DNA from: Tepidamorphaceae bacterium
GTDB taxonomy: Bacteria > Pseudomonadota > Alphaproteobacteria > Rhizobiales > Tepidamorphaceae
DNA length: 64,000 bases
Assembly (NCBI GenBank): GCA_028279445.1
Contig: JANQNT010000008.1
Coordinates: forward strand, 94,622-158,621
Reading direction: 5' to 3'
Position numbers and translations under genes: made by a program. This document shows, piece after piece, positions 47,980 to 57,592 of the stretch; the first letter of the stretch is position 1, and each line of letters opens with the position of its first letter. The notes beneath the pieces are model-generated. The model ran no database searches. It was not told the origin of the DNA and saw only the letters and a list, made by a program, of their open reading frames with translations.

Positions 47980-49224
47980 TCAGCGCGTCAGTGCGGCCTG
48001 GGGGCCTGCGGCCCCGTCCGGCTTGGTATCCTCGCCAGCTTCGCTGGCCTGTTCATCCGGCTGCTGCTTGTCGGCGGGAACGCCGCCGACCACCGGTAGC
48101 GCGGCACCGTCGATCAACACCTGCTGATAGGCACTTTCGTCGTCGCGCTCAGGCGGTTTTTCCTTGGGCGCGCCTGCAAGGATGCCCCGGCGCGCGGCAA
48201 TGGGACCGGTCAGGTCCACGATGCGGCCGATGCCGGTCTTGCGCGGGTCGGGTCCGCCGTCCTGGGGCGTCGCGCCCGGCAGGGCGATGAGATCGCCGCG
48301 CCCGATCAGCCGGCGGACCTGTCTCTCGACAAAGAAGGCGAGTTTGCGGAAGCCCGCGCGGGTGAAGCCGATGCCGTTGTTGGTGCGCAGCCGCCGGCGC
48401 TGGCCGCGGATATCGGGACCAAATGACGTGTAGCGGTCGTTTTCGCCGATGAAGCTGTTCCATATGTCAACGAAAATGCCGTTCTGCGCATTCACCGCGT
48501 CAAGGTAGAGCGCGTTGAAGAAGAGCAGATCCTGCCGCGTCTTCGGGCCTGTCACCGGCGGAAGACCCAGCCAGATGACGGGGATTCCGCGTTCCGCGAA
48601 GAGTTCCAGTACCGCATCGATACGCTGGCGGTAGAGCGTTTCCCATTCCGCCGTGCGCAACTTGATGCGCTGACCATCGACTCGGAACGGCTGGCGGTCG
48701 TTGACGCCCATGAAGATCACCGCGACATCGACCCGCGTGCCCTGCTTGGCAAGATGCTCGCCGATGACGACCGGCCAATCCTGATAATCATCGCGCACGA
48801 GCCCCGCCCCGTTCCGGGTTATCGGCCTGATGGCGATGGAGGGGTCCTCGGCAAAGGCGGTGTCGAGGCCCTTGGCCATGCCCTTGGCGAGGATGTCGCC
48901 GAATACGGCCACGACACGGGCGTCCGGATCCTTCGGCTTGATGCGGACAACCGGTTCGGCGGGCCGCTGGCGCTGTTGCTGCTGGCGCTCACGCGGTCTG
49001 AGCTGGCGCTGGCGCGGCTCCACGCGCCGCAGGCGGCGGTCCCGGCGCGGCCGGAACAGGTCGCGCAGGAAGCCGGCCAGCGGGTCGACCTGCGCAAGCT
49101 GTATCGCCATGCGCTCGTCGGGTGCTGCTTGCGCCCGGACATCCGAAGGCGATGCGGCAAACAGCATCGCCAGGGCCAGTACGGGCACGACGAGACGCAG
49201 CAAGCTGTGCGCGGATGGTGGCAT
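47980..49224 (-). CDS. SGNH/DUF459 secreted hydrolase-like protein
   Basis: A 414-aa protein with a signal peptide (LLRLVVPVLALAMLFAASPSDVRA), then a highly basic Arg/Gln-rich stretch at about residues 55-95 (RRDRRLRRVEPRQRQLRPRE). A DUF459 SGNH-fold domain follows (VVAVFGDILAKGMAKGLDTAF; VIFMGVNDRQPFRVDG; VIWLGLPPVTGPKTRQDLLF; IFVDIWNSF). The usual first-block serine is not obvious: FGDILAKG is at the GDS position. The rest is a long, low-complexity tail. It could be an envelope glycan-modifying esterase; unproven. Confidence 0.82.
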   Translation of the reverse strand: MPPSAHSLLRLVVPVLALAMLFAASPSDVRAQAAPDERMAIQLAQVDPLAGFLRDLFRPRRDRRLRRVEPRQRQLRPRERQQQQRQRPAEPVVRIKPKDPDARVVAVFGDILAKGMAKGLDTAFAEDPSIAIRPITRNGAGLVRDDYQDWPVVIGEHLAKQGTRVDVAVIFMGVNDRQPFRVDGQRIKLRTAEWETLYRQRIDAVLELFAERGIPVIWLGLPPVTGPKTRQDLLFFNALYLDAVNAQNGIFVDIWNSFIGENDRYTSFGPDIRGQRRRLRTNNGIGFTRAGFRKLAFFVERQVRRLIGRGDLIALPGATPQDGGPDPRKTGIGRIVDLTGPIAARRGILAGAPKEKPPERDDESAYQQVLIDGAALPVVGGVPADKQQPDEQASEAGEDTKPDGAAGPQAALTR

Positions 49225-49395
49225 GCTGGCCTTTCCTGCAGAAATCGTCTCGCCGGCAGGGCGCGATCCTTGCCCAGCAGGACTACGCGCGACCCTATCC
49301 GCTGATCGCGCGTAGTGGAAGCGCAAGCGCCAAAATACTGCGGGCTCCGGATCGCAAGGGCCGTCTATGGCTAATCCCGGCGATGTGAGCGCTCG

Positions 49396-50592
49396 TCAGC
49401 CGCCAGTGCGCAACCGCCGCAGCAGGCCCTGGCTTGGAAAACCATCCGCCTCAAGGCCAACCGATTGCTGATAGGCGCGGATCGCCGCGCGGGTCTTCGG
49501 GCCGGCCTTGCCGTCCGCGCCGCCGGCGGAGAACCCGCGCTGGGCCAGCAGGGTCTGCATCTGCTTGATGTCGGCGCGGCGCATGCCCGGTTCGTTCGGC
49601 CAGCTTGCGGCAAACGACCCGCCGCCGAGGATCCGGTCGGCCAGGTGGCCGACGCCCAGCGCATAGGAGGTTGCGTTGTTGTAGCGCTTGATGACCTTGA
49701 AGTTGGGCAGCATCAGGAAGGCGGGACCACGGGCGCCGGCGGGCACCACGAGGACCGCCTTGTCGCCGGGGCGGGGAAACGCACGGTCGCGGACACGGCG
49801 GATGCCAAGCTCCGACCATTGGCGCAGCGTGCGCTCGGTGCGTTCGTCGGCCAGCGCGTAGTTGAAGCCGCGCGGCAGGCGGACCTCGTAGCCCCAGGTC
49901 TCCCCGGTGCGCCAGCCGAAGGCGCGCAGGTAGTTGGCGGTCGAGGCCAGGGCGTCCGGAATATTGGTCCAGATGTCACGTCGGCCGTCGCCGTTGAAAT
50001 CGGCGGAATAGCTCATGAAGCTCGACGGCATGAACTGGGTGTGGCCCATGGCGCCGGCCCAGGAGCCTTCCATGCGGTCCGGTGTCGTGTGGCCCTGTTC
50101 CAGAATGAGCAGTGCGTTGAGCAGTTCGTTGCGGAAGAAGGCGCGGCGATGGCTGTCATAGGCAAGGGTCGCCAGCGCGCGGATGGCGTTGTTCTTGCCC
50201 ATGTAGCCGCCGTAATTGGTCTCCATGCCCCAGATCGCCAGCACGACGTGGCCCTCGACGCCGAAGCGCTGCTCGATCTGACGCAGCACGTTGGCGTATT
50301 TGCGCTTGTTGGCGCGGCCGTTGGTGACCCGGTTGTCGGACACCGCGGTTCCCAGATATTCCCAGATCGGCTTGACGAATTCCGCCTGCTTCTTCGACTG
50401 GGCGATCACCTTGCTGTCCGGTGTCAGGCCGGCGAAGGCGCGTTCGAACGTGGCCCTGCTGACGCCCTTGGCGCGCGCTTCCGGCCACAGGCCGTTGATG
50501 AACTGGCCGAAATTGGCGGCGGCCGGCGCGGGCGTTGTGGCCAGGCCCGCAAACGCCAGCATCAGGGCTGCGAAAATCGGAGCAATGCGCAT
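49396..50592 (-). CDS. MltB-type lytic murein transglycosylase with peptidoglycan-binding domain
   Basis: A 398-aa periplasmic protein with a signal peptide (IFAALMLAFAGLATTPAPAAA) and an SLT_2 catalytic domain: VLAIWGMETNYGGYMGKNNAIRALATLAYDS, with the catalytic Glu in WGMETNYG. SWAGAMGHTQFMPSSFMSYSADFNGDGRRDIW follows, then a C-terminal PG_binding_1 repeat (IKQMQTLLAQRGFSAGGADGKAGPKTRAAI). It cleaves glycan strands. Confidence 0.93.
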   Translation of the reverse strand: MRIAPIFAALMLAFAGLATTPAPAAANFGQFINGLWPEARAKGVSRATFERAFAGLTPDSKVIAQSKKQAEFVKPIWEYLGTAVSDNRVTNGRANKRKYANVLRQIEQRFGVEGHVVLAIWGMETNYGGYMGKNNAIRALATLAYDSHRRAFFRNELLNALLILEQGHTTPDRMEGSWAGAMGHTQFMPSSFMSYSADFNGDGRRDIWTNIPDALASTANYLRAFGWRTGETWGYEVRLPRGFNYALADERTERTLRQWSELGIRRVRDRAFPRPGDKAVLVVPAGARGPAFLMLPNFKVIKRYNNATSYALGVGHLADRILGGGSFAASWPNEPGMRRADIKQMQTLLAQRGFSAGGADGKAGPKTRAAIRAYQQSVGLEADGFPSQGLLRRLRTGG

Positions 50593-50642
50593 CGGGGTGA
50601 TCCTCAAGCAAAGGCAGGCGAACGGGTTCGTCCGCGGGGGTC

Positions 50643-51635
50643 TCAGGCCGCCGATCCGGCGGTGTGAATGGTGCGCTCCCAATTGAGCGCGTCGGAAACG
50701 ATGCGGTCCAGATCATCGTATTCCGGCTGCCAGCCGAGCTCGTCGCGGATGCGCTTTGCGCCGGCGACAAGTGCTGGAGGATCGCCGGGCCGGCGTTCGC
50801 CGAGACGCACCTGGAAATCCGTTCCGCAAGCCGCCTTCACCGCGTCCAGGACCTGCAGCACCGAGTAGCCGGTGCCGTAACCGCAGTTCAGGGTCAGCGG
50901 CTGGCCGCCGTCACGCAGGTGGTCGAGCGCCAGGACATGGGCCGCGATCAGGTCGCTGACATGGATGTAGTCGCGAATGCATGTGCCATCCGGCGTGTCG
51001 TAGTCGGTGCCGTAGACCTCCAGATGGGACCGCTCGCCCAGCGCGACCTGGCTTGCAACCTTGATCAGGTGCGTGGCGCGGGGGGTCGATTGGCCGCTGC
51101 GCCCGGCCGGGTCTGCGCCGGCGACGTTGAAATAGCGCAGGGCAACATGCCCAAGCCCGTGTGCATGGGTGACGTCGCGCAGCATCATCTCGGTCATCAT
51201 CTTGGACGTGCCGTAAGGCGAGATCGGGGCAAGCCTTGCGTCCTCGAAGACCGGATTCGTCTCCGGCATGCCGTAGACGGCCGCCGTCGAGGAGAAGATG
51301 AACCGGGGAATGCCGGCGGTGACCGCCGCCTCGATCAGCGCGCGCGATTTGACCGTGTTGTTGAGATAGTAGCCGAGCGGATCGGCCACCGAATCCGGTA
51401 CCACGATCGATCCGGCGAAGTGCACGATGGCGTCGACCTTGTGGCTGCGCAGCAGATCGACGACGCGGACGGTGTCGGCGATGTCGCCGACCACCAGCCT
51501 GGCGCGGACGTCGACGTTGTCGCGCACGCCGGTGCTCAGATCGTCCAGCACGACGACATCCTCGCCGCGGTCGGCCAATGCGAGCACCATGTGGCTGCCG
51601 ATATAGCCGGCGCCTCCGGTGACGAGCACGCTCAT
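50643..51635 (-). CDS. galE: UDP-glucose 4-epimerase
   Basis: Interconverts UDP-glucose and UDP-galactose. The 330-aa SDR-fold protein has LVTGGAGYIGSHMVLAL (NAD site), VDAIVHFAGSIVVPDSV, FIFSSTAAVYGMPETNP and the YGTSK catalytic Tyr/Lys motif. RYFNVAGADPAGRSGQ follows. GGAGGAAC precedes the ATG at 51635. It is divergent from galU, so both supply UDP-hexoses for envelope sugars. Confidence 0.95.
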   Translation of the reverse strand: MSVLVTGGAGYIGSHMVLALADRGEDVVVLDDLSTGVRDNVDVRARLVVGDIADTVRVVDLLRSHKVDAIVHFAGSIVVPDSVADPLGYYLNNTVKSRALIEAAVTAGIPRFIFSSTAAVYGMPETNPVFEDARLAPISPYGTSKMMTEMMLRDVTHAHGLGHVALRYFNVAGADPAGRSGQSTPRATHLIKVASQVALGERSHLEVYGTDYDTPDGTCIRDYIHVSDLIAAHVLALDHLRDGGQPLTLNCGYGTGYSVLQVLDAVKAACGTDFQVRLGERRPGDPPALVAGAKRIRDELGWQPEYDDLDRIVSDALNWERTIHTAGSAA

Positions 51636-51836
51636 GAGTGTTCCTCCAGGCACAATTCGCGCCGCGCCGGGGTTGCCGACGCGGGCTGTCGTTGGCCTCT
51701 GTCTGATATAGTCTGGCGGCTGAGCGTTACGTTCTGGTAACCAAACAGCGCGATTCGCACATATCGCAGATCGCGTTATGCCTTTCAGACGCGCCTGTCG
51801 GAAAATCACGCCTGCTCAAGCCCGCGAGATCACAGC

Positions 51837-52715
51837 ATGACACGTATCCGCAAAGCCGTCTTTCCGGTCGCCGGACTGGGCACCCGGTTCCTGCCGGCGA
51901 CCAAGGCGATGCCAAAGGAAATGCTGACCGTCGTCGACCGGCCGGTGATCCAGCACGTGGTCGATGAGGCGCGCGAGGCCGGCATCGAGCACTTCGTCTT
52001 CGTGACCGGCCGCAACAAGAGCGTCATCGAGGACCACTTCGACAAGCAGGTGGAACTGGAAGCAACCCTCACCGAGCGCTCCAAGTCGGCCGAACTGGCC
52101 GAACTGGCGGCAAGTCTGCCCGGTCCCGGCCAGACCAGCTACACCCGCCAGCAGGCGCCGCTTGGTCTGGGACATGCGGTGTGGTGTGCCCGGGAGATTG
52201 TCGGCAACGAGCCGTTCGCCCTGCTGCTGCCGGACATGGTGATGCAGGACACGCCCGGCTGCCTGAAGCAGATGCTCGATGCCCATGCGGGGCTGGAGGC
52301 ACCGGCCAATCTGATCGCCACCGAAGAGGTCGCCGAGGACCGTACACATCAATACGGTATTGTCGCCGTGGGCGAGGATGTCGGCGACGCCTTCCGGGTC
52401 ACGGGGATGGTCGAGAAGCCGGCGCCGGGGACTGCGCCCTCCAACCTGATCATCTCGGGGCGCTATATCCTGCAGCCGGAGATCTTCGATCTGCTGGCCA
52501 GGCAACAGGCCGGGGCCGGCGGTGAAATCCAGTTGACCGACGCGATGATCCAGCTTGCCGAACGCCAGCCGTTCTACGGCTACCGCTTCGGGGGGCGTTC
52601 GTTCGACTGCGGCAGCAAGATCGGTTTTCTGAGCGCCAATGTCGCCCTCGCATTGGCGCGCGACGACATCGCGCCGGAATTTCGCGATGCGCTCAAGGAC
52701 CTGCTGAAGAACTAA
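51837..52715 (+). CDS. galU: UTP-glucose-1-phosphate uridylyltransferase
   Basis: Makes UDP-glucose. The 292-aa protein has [25 protein letters not shown] (nucleotide-binding), [31 protein letters not shown] and [10 protein letters not shown]. No oddities. It ends 29 nt before the stop of the convergent barrel gene, with the palindrome at 52716 between. Confidence 0.96.
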   Translation: MTRIRKAVFPVAGLGTRFLPATKAMPKEMLTVVDRPVIQHVVDEAREAGIEHFVFVTGRNKSVIEDHFDKQVELEATLTERSKSAELAELAASLPGPGQTSYTRQQAPLGLGHAVWCAREIVGNEPFALLLPDMVMQDTPGCLKQMLDAHAGLEAPANLIATEEVAEDRTHQYGIVAVGEDVGDAFRVTGMVEKPAPGTAPSNLIISGRYILQPEIFDLLARQQAGAGGEIQLTDAMIQLAERQPFYGYRFGGRSFDCGSKIGFLSANVALALARDDIAPEFRDALKDLLKN

Positions 52716-52727
52716 GGGTCCGGACCC
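52716..52727. repeat. GGGTCCGGACCC perfect palindrome
   Basis: Immediately after the galU stop, between convergent genes. Related to 28342, 41048 and 63716. Confidence 0.5.
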
Positions 52728-52744
52728 TGGAGTCCCGGTCCTAA

Positions 52745-54427
52745 TCAGCGCTGCAGGCGCAGCCCGACGGAGACGGTCGTCTCATCCTCGTCAGCGCCAT
52801 CGTTGTCCTCGAAGCGGTGCTCGATATCGCCGACGATGGCGACCGATCGGTTGATGCGGTATTCCATGCCCGCTTCCAGCGTCACCTCGCGGTTGTCGTC
52901 TTCCTGCTCGAAGCCGACGCCGGCATCGAGCAGCAGGTTGCGCCGCAGGGCATGGGCGACGCCGGCGCGCAGCGCGTAGACGACAAAGCCACCCTCGGTG
53001 CCGCCGATCGTTTCGTCGATTTCCGATTCCGCGCTCAGCGTGACACTCGTCAGGCCGGACGCCTGCCAGACGAGCGAACCGCGCACCAGCAATGCATCGA
53101 CCGCATCGAGTGCCGTATCGTCGAAGCTCTGGCGCTGGTAGCCGAGCCCCAGTTCGCCATCCAGTTTGCCGTTGTTGGCGGTCATCCCGGCGAGAACGCT
53201 GAAGCCATCGGAACCGAGCCGGCGGCCGCCGCTGCTGATCTCGGTGTCGAAGTCGCGCACGTTGCCGTCGCCTTCCACGAAAACGCCGAGCCGGTCGGTG
53301 ATGTCGTAGTCGAGCCGAAGCCCTGCCTCGTATTCGCGGAAGTCCTGTTCGCTTGTGTCGGCGATGCTGCCGCCGGCAAGCCTCGTGTCGTCATAGCTGT
53401 AATCGCCGACCTCGCCGCGGATCGTCGCGATCACGCGTCCGAAGCGGCGCGCCAGCGACGCGGTCAGGGACAAGGTGTCGACGCTGGTCTCCTCCAGCGC
53501 GGTCGCCGGCAGGTCCGGATCGATCGGGCTGACGCGGTCGCGCTCGAAGCCGAGCTCGACATCGAGCGTCGTGTCGCGGTTGATGTCGATGCGGCCGCCG
53601 ATGCTGGCATCGATGGTGGTCTCGTCCTCTTCGGCATCGTCCTCGAAGCTGTCATGGCGCAGGCTGAACGCGCCGCGCAGGGCATGACGGCTCCAGTCGC
53701 TGTTGGCACGCAGCTCCGGTTGCAGCCGCAGGAAAGCGCTGTCGTCGCCGCCTTCCTCGGAATTGAGGCCGCCACGCACCTCGAATGCCGGCAGCAGGGT
53801 GAAGGTGCCGACGCGCACGCCCAGCGGCGCGTAAGGGTCGCCTTCGTCCGCCTGTACGCGATTGCGTGTCGCCCTGGCGAAGCCGGCGCCGGTTTCCTGG
53901 TCGAAATTGGGCACCAGGCTGTCCTCGTCGCGGCGTTCCCCCAGTCGCCGCAGGCGCAGAGCATCATCGCCGGCACGGTCGGACAGCGGTTGCAATCCGG
54001 TGTCGCGCAAGACCGGGTTGTCCCCGGTCCGCCGGTTGGCGCCCAGGGCTTGCGGCTGGCCAGGCGCCGAACCCGTCACCTGTGGCGTTTGTTCCGCGGC
54101 GCGGCTTGAGCCGGGCAAGCCGATGCGTCCGGCGGCCTCGCCGCCGCCCGATTGCGGCCAGGGACGTGAGTTGGCGGGCAGGCGTGGAGGGATCGGTGCC
54201 GAACCCGATTGGGCGGCTATCTGTGAGCGAGCCTGTGCCTGCTCCGTATCCCACGCAGGCGCGTCGCGGTCGCCGAGGCGCAGTTGTTCTTCCCAGGCTT
54301 CGGCGCTTTGGCCGGACGTCTGCGCCGATGCCGGCAAGCCCGACGCCATGACCAGCGCCAGCGCGGTCGCTGCGGCGCGTGATGCGATCGGCACAATCCT
54401 GAGGGCTTTTTCAGTCAAGCCGGTCAA
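52745..54427 (-). CDS. BBP2-type outer-membrane beta-barrel protein
   Basis: A 560-aa protein. The signal peptide is followed by a polar, Pro/Gln/Ser-rich region to about residue 190. The C-terminal ~350 residues are alternating hydrophobic/polar strands with many Asp/Glu turns (GTFTLLPAFEVRGGLNSEEG; NRDTTLDVELGFERDRVSPIDPD; DRLGVFVEGDGNVRDFDTE; YRINRSVAIVGDIEHRFEDN), ending in SVGLRLQR with a near-terminal aromatic-poor strand. This is the layout of the BBP2_2/PF10082 family near exopolysaccharide genes in alphaproteobacteria. Specific function is unknown. Confidence 0.85.
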   Translation of the reverse strand: MTGLTEKALRIVPIASRAAATALALVMASGLPASAQTSGQSAEAWEEQLRLGDRDAPAWDTEQAQARSQIAAQSGSAPIPPRLPANSRPWPQSGGGEAAGRIGLPGSSRAAEQTPQVTGSAPGQPQALGANRRTGDNPVLRDTGLQPLSDRAGDDALRLRRLGERRDEDSLVPNFDQETGAGFARATRNRVQADEGDPYAPLGVRVGTFTLLPAFEVRGGLNSEEGGDDSAFLRLQPELRANSDWSRHALRGAFSLRHDSFEDDAEEDETTIDASIGGRIDINRDTTLDVELGFERDRVSPIDPDLPATALEETSVDTLSLTASLARRFGRVIATIRGEVGDYSYDDTRLAGGSIADTSEQDFREYEAGLRLDYDITDRLGVFVEGDGNVRDFDTEISSGGRRLGSDGFSVLAGMTANNGKLDGELGLGYQRQSFDDTALDAVDALLVRGSLVWQASGLTSVTLSAESEIDETIGGTEGGFVVYALRAGVAHALRRNLLLDAGVGFEQEDDNREVTLEAGMEYRINRSVAIVGDIEHRFEDNDGADEDETTVSVGLRLQR

Positions 54428-54440
54428 GGCCTCGCTGCGC

Positions 54441-54543
54441 CTAGATCATCCTGCATTTGGGTTGAATCGCCCAAATGCAGGATGATCTACATCAAAAGAG
54501 TAGAGCAACTTGTCTGCGCCGGTCCCGGCGCAGGTTGCTCTAG
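54441..54543. repeat. CTAG-hairpin repeat, full-length copy 3
   Basis: 103 nt bounded by CTAG at both ends, made of two perfect hairpins. Stem 1: TAGATCATCCTGCATTTGGG (54442-54461) with its complement at 54470-54489, 8-nt loop. Stem 2: TAGAGCAAC (54501-54509) with GTTGCTCTA (54534-54542) enclosing CTGCGCCGG/CCGGCGCAG. Partial copies lie at 40581-40643 and 46742-46784. Confidence 0.85.
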
Positions 54544-54631
54544 GACGTGTCCATGGGCCGGTCCCCGGCTCCATGCGGTCAGCCAGGACGGAACACACCG
54601 CCCCCAGCCTTTGTTGATCGCCGATTTATGG

Positions 54632-54646
54632 TTAATTCCCCGTTAA
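54632..54646. promoter_or_regulatory. CtrA binding site upstream of kdsD
   Basis: TTAA-TTCCCCG-TTAA, perfect CtrA consensus, 153 nt before the kdsD start and 205 nt before the barrel gene start. It overlaps a CCCCG/CGGGG hairpin followed by CTTTT (54638-54657), which could be a terminator; the two readings compete. Confidence 0.6.
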
Positions 54647-54798
54647 GTCGGGGCTTTTCCAGGGTCATCGTGCGGCGCCCGGTGGCTGGCCTGATGCGGA
54701 CCGATCTGCTATGCCGCGCCGAGAGGGTCGCGGATGCCGGGCGTTCCTGCCGATGGCAGGCGCCGGCGGTACGCCGCGCGTGATGACGGATCGAGACG

Positions 54799-55806
54799 AT
54801 GGCGGAGCCAAAAGCGTTACAGGCGGACCGCGACGGGACCAGCGATGCTGCCGGATCGGCGCGTCGCACGGTGGCGACCGAGGCTGCCGGGCTTGCCGCG
54901 CTCGATGCCGCGCTTGCCGATGGTCTCGGCCAGGCGCTCGCGCGCGCCGTGGAGCGCATCCGAAAGGCGTCCGGCCGCGTCATCGTCACCGGCATGGGGA
55001 AAAGCGGTCATGTGGGCCAGAAGCTCGCGGCGACGCTTGCCTCGACGGGCACGCCCGCGCACTTCGTCCATCCCAGCGAGGCAAGCCACGGCGACCTCGG
55101 CATGATCACCGCCCGCGATGTGATCGTGGCGCTGTCGTGGTCCGGCGAGACGGCGGAACTGCGTGCGATGATCGACTATTCGCGCCGTTTCCGGGTCGGG
55201 TTGATCGCCTTCACCTCACGGGCGGACTCAACGCTCGCCGCGGCGGCCGACGAGGCGCTGATCCTGCCGCCCGCCGACGAGGCCTGTCCGCACGGGCTGG
55301 CACCGACCACATCCGCGGTGATGCAGTTGGCGCTTGGCGATGCGCTGGCGATTGCGCTGCTGGAGGCGCATGGCTTCACAGCGCACGACTTCAAGGTGTT
55401 CCACCCTGGCGGCCAGCTCGGCGCCAATCTGCGGTTCGTCGCCGACATCATGCACGGCCCCGACACGCTGCCCCTGGCGGACGCCGACGCACCCATGAGC
55501 GCGGCGCTGGTGACCATGACCGAGAAGAGCTTCGGCTGCCTCGGCGTCGTCGACGGCGCGGGCAAGCTGACGGGCATCGTCACCGATGGCGACCTGCGGC
55601 GCCACATGACCGACGATCTGCTGACACGCAGCGTCGCCGCCGTCATGACGGCCTCACCGAAGACCGTCACGGCGGACACACTCGCTTCGGCGACGCTGGA
55701 AATGCTCAATGCCGCGAAGATCACCGCGATGTTCGTGGTCGATGACGCAGGCCGGCCCGTGGGGCTTGTGCACATCCACGATCTGCTGCGCGCCGGCGTT
55801 GCCTGA
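54799..55806 (+). CDS. kdsD: D-arabinose-5-phosphate isomerase
   Basis: Isomerises ribulose-5-phosphate to arabinose-5-phosphate, the first step of KDO synthesis for LPS. The 335-aa protein has an N-terminal SIS domain (GRVIVTGMGKSGHVGQKLAATLASTGTPAHFVHPSEASHGDLGMI) and two CBS domains (MHGPDTLPLADADAPM; VMTASPKTVTADTLASATL; TDGDLRRHM). A motif HPGGQLGA joins the halves. The LPS theme continues from lpxXL and galE/galU. Confidence 0.94.
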   Translation: MAEPKALQADRDGTSDAAGSARRTVATEAAGLAALDAALADGLGQALARAVERIRKASGRVIVTGMGKSGHVGQKLAATLASTGTPAHFVHPSEASHGDLGMITARDVIVALSWSGETAELRAMIDYSRRFRVGLIAFTSRADSTLAAAADEALILPPADEACPHGLAPTTSAVMQLALGDALAIALLEAHGFTAHDFKVFHPGGQLGANLRFVADIMHGPDTLPLADADAPMSAALVTMTEKSFGCLGVVDGAGKLTGIVTDGDLRRHMTDDLLTRSVAAVMTASPKTVTADTLASATLEMLNAAKITAMFVVDDAGRPVGLVHIHDLLRAGVA

Positions 55807-55864
55807 CGGGGCCGCGAAAGCGGTGCCGATACGCCAGGAATCCCATCGAACCCGAATGCCAGGG

Positions 55865-55879
55865 TTAAGCGTTGGTTAG
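55865..55879. promoter_or_regulatory. Near-consensus CtrA site upstream of motA
   Basis: TTAA-GCGTTGG-TTAG, seven of eight half-site bases, 73 nt before the motA start. CtrA controls motility genes in many alphaproteobacteria. Confidence 0.5.
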
Positions 55880-55951
55880 GAAGCCACCGCTTAGTCTGCG
55901 AGGGGCTGCGGCTGCACCCCTGCGGCACCCCCTCATGTTCGGGCGTACTCC

Positions 55952-56722
55952 ATGGATCTGGCGACCATCATTGGCATCTTGTTCGGCTCGTTCATTGTCG
56001 GGCTGGCGATTTTCCTGGGCGGCGAGTTGCAGACCTTCGCCGATCTGCCTTCGGCGCTGATCGTCATTGGTGGCGCGTCGGCCGCCACATTCGTGCGGTT
56101 TCCGCTCTCGAACGTGTTTTCCGCGCTGGTGCTGGGAGGAAAGGTCGCCTTCACTCACCGCAAGCTCGAACCGCGCATGCTGATCGACGAGATCGCCGAA
56201 CTCGCCGATATCGCGCGCAAGCAGGGACCACTCGGGCTGGAGACGGCGGAGGTCGATCACGAATTCCTCGCCAAGGGCGTCCAGTACATCGCCGATGGCT
56301 ACGACGCGGCCTTCATCCGCGATGCGCTGGAGAAGGAGCGCGACCTGATGCTTGAGCGGCTGCAGGACGGCCAGCGCATCTTCAAGGCAATTGGCGACGC
56401 GGCTCCCGCTTTCGGCATGATCGGCACGCTGGTTGGCCTGGTGGCGATGCTGGCCAATATGGACGACCCCTCGAAGATCGGGCCGTCCATGGCGATCGCC
56501 CTGCTGACCACGCTGTACGGCGCCATCATCGCCAACCTGGTCTGCCTGCCGATCGCCGACAAGCTGGAACTGAAATCCAACATCGAGGACGTCAATCTGT
56601 CGCTGATCCTCGATGGTGTCCTGCAGTTGCGCGATGCCAAGAGCCCCAACCTGGTGCGCGAGATGCTGACCTCCTATCTGCCGGAGCATCACCGCAGCGA
56701 CCTGGTCGAGGCGACGGCGTAG
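55952..56722 (+). CDS. Flagellar-motor stator protein PomA/MotA-like
   Basis: A 256-aa MotA/PomA-family stator subunit with four membrane helices (ATIIGILFGSFIVGLAIFLGG; DLPSALIVIGGASAATFVRFP; APAFGMIGTLVGLVAMLANM; GPSMAIALLTTLYGAIIANLVCLPIADKLELK). The cytoplasmic loop is between helices 2 and 3. The PomA-like length and sequence suggest a sodium-type or short-loop stator. It is 15 nt before the motB gene. No other flagellar genes are in the window. Confidence 0.9.
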   Translation: MDLATIIGILFGSFIVGLAIFLGGELQTFADLPSALIVIGGASAATFVRFPLSNVFSALVLGGKVAFTHRKLEPRMLIDEIAELADIARKQGPLGLETAEVDHEFLAKGVQYIADGYDAAFIRDALEKERDLMLERLQDGQRIFKAIGDAAPAFGMIGTLVGLVAMLANMDDPSKIGPSMAIALLTTLYGAIIANLVCLPIADKLELKSNIEDVNLSLILDGVLQLRDAKSPNLVREMLTSYLPEHHRSDLVEATA

Positions 56723-56737
56723 GTTCGGTACGCATCG

Positions 56738-57592
56738 ATGGCGCGCAAGCAGAAAGCTCAGAAATCCGGGCCGCCCGACTGGATCGTCACGTTCTCCGAC
56801 CTGATGGCGCTGCTCGCCTGTTTCTTCGTGTTGATCATCTCGTTCTCGATCCAGGATACCCTGAAGCTGCAGGTCGTCGCCGGCTCGATGCGCGAAGCCT
56901 TTGGCGTCAAGAAGGAAGAGCGCAAGGCCGGTATGATCGAGATCGAGGGCGCGCCGGTGCGCGACTACGTGCGTCAGGTCAGTCCGACGCCGCAGGAAGA
57001 AGACACCGATTTCGCCGTGGAGCGTCACGACCTGCATCGCCAGCAGGGTGCGGAGGCGAATACGCACGAAATCCAGAGCTCGGAAGTCGAAAAGCCGCGC
57101 CAGTTCGCGACCGCGGCCGCATCGTTGCGCCAGGCCTGGCAGGAAATGCCGGAACTGATGGAAATCTCCTCACAGATCATCGTCGAGGAAGTGCCCGAGG
57201 GGCTCAACATCCAGCTTGTCGACGAGGACGGCCGCTCGATGTTCCCGGACGGTTCGAAATACCCCTATGAACGCACCCGGATGATCATTCGCGCCATGGC
57301 GCCGATCATCGCCAAGCTGCCGAACCGCATGGTGATCAGCGGGCACACCAGTTCTGACCGAGGCGAGGAACGTCCGGGCTACGGGCGTTGGGAACTGTCG
57401 GCAGACCGTGCCAACGCGGTGCGTCGCATGCTGGCCGAGTTCGGCGTGGCGGAGAACCGCTTCGCGGAAGTCGCCGGCAAGGCGGACACCGATCCGCTGT
57501 TTCCCGAGGACACGTTCCTGGCCGCCAACCGGCGCATCTCGATCCTGCTTTTGCATGAAGCGCCGCCCTTGCCGAGCGATCACCAGCCTTAG
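56738..57592 (+). CDS. Flagellar-motor stator protein PomB/MotB-like
   Basis: A 284-aa protein: a single membrane helix with the essential ion-binding Asp in WIVTFSDLMALLACFFVLIISFS, a long charged linker with a plug-like segment, and an OmpA-type peptidoglycan-binding domain (RMVISGHTSSDRG; WELSADRANAVRRML; NRRISILLLHE). It pairs with the MotA-like gene upstream. Its stop overlaps the convergent nfeD gene by 4 nt. Confidence 0.9.
   Translation: MARKQKAQKSGPPDWIVTFSDLMALLACFFVLIISFSIQDTLKLQVVAGSMREAFGVKKEERKAGMIEIEGAPVRDYVRQVSPTPQEEDTDFAVERHDLHRQQGAEANTHEIQSSEVEKPRQFATAAASLRQAWQEMPELMEISSQIIVEEVPEGLNIQLVDEDGRSMFPDGSKYPYERTRMIIRAMAPIIAKLPNRMVISGHTSSDRGEERPGYGRWELSADRANAVRRMLAEFGVAENRFAEVAGKADTDPLFPEDTFLAANRRISILLLHEAPPLPSDHQP

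Noticed and set aside
54638..54657. CCCCG-loop-CGGGG-CTTTT as a terminator upstream of kdsD
   Set aside because: Only a 5-bp stem, no gene ends just before it on the plus strand, and it coincides with a perfect CtrA box; kept only as a remark.
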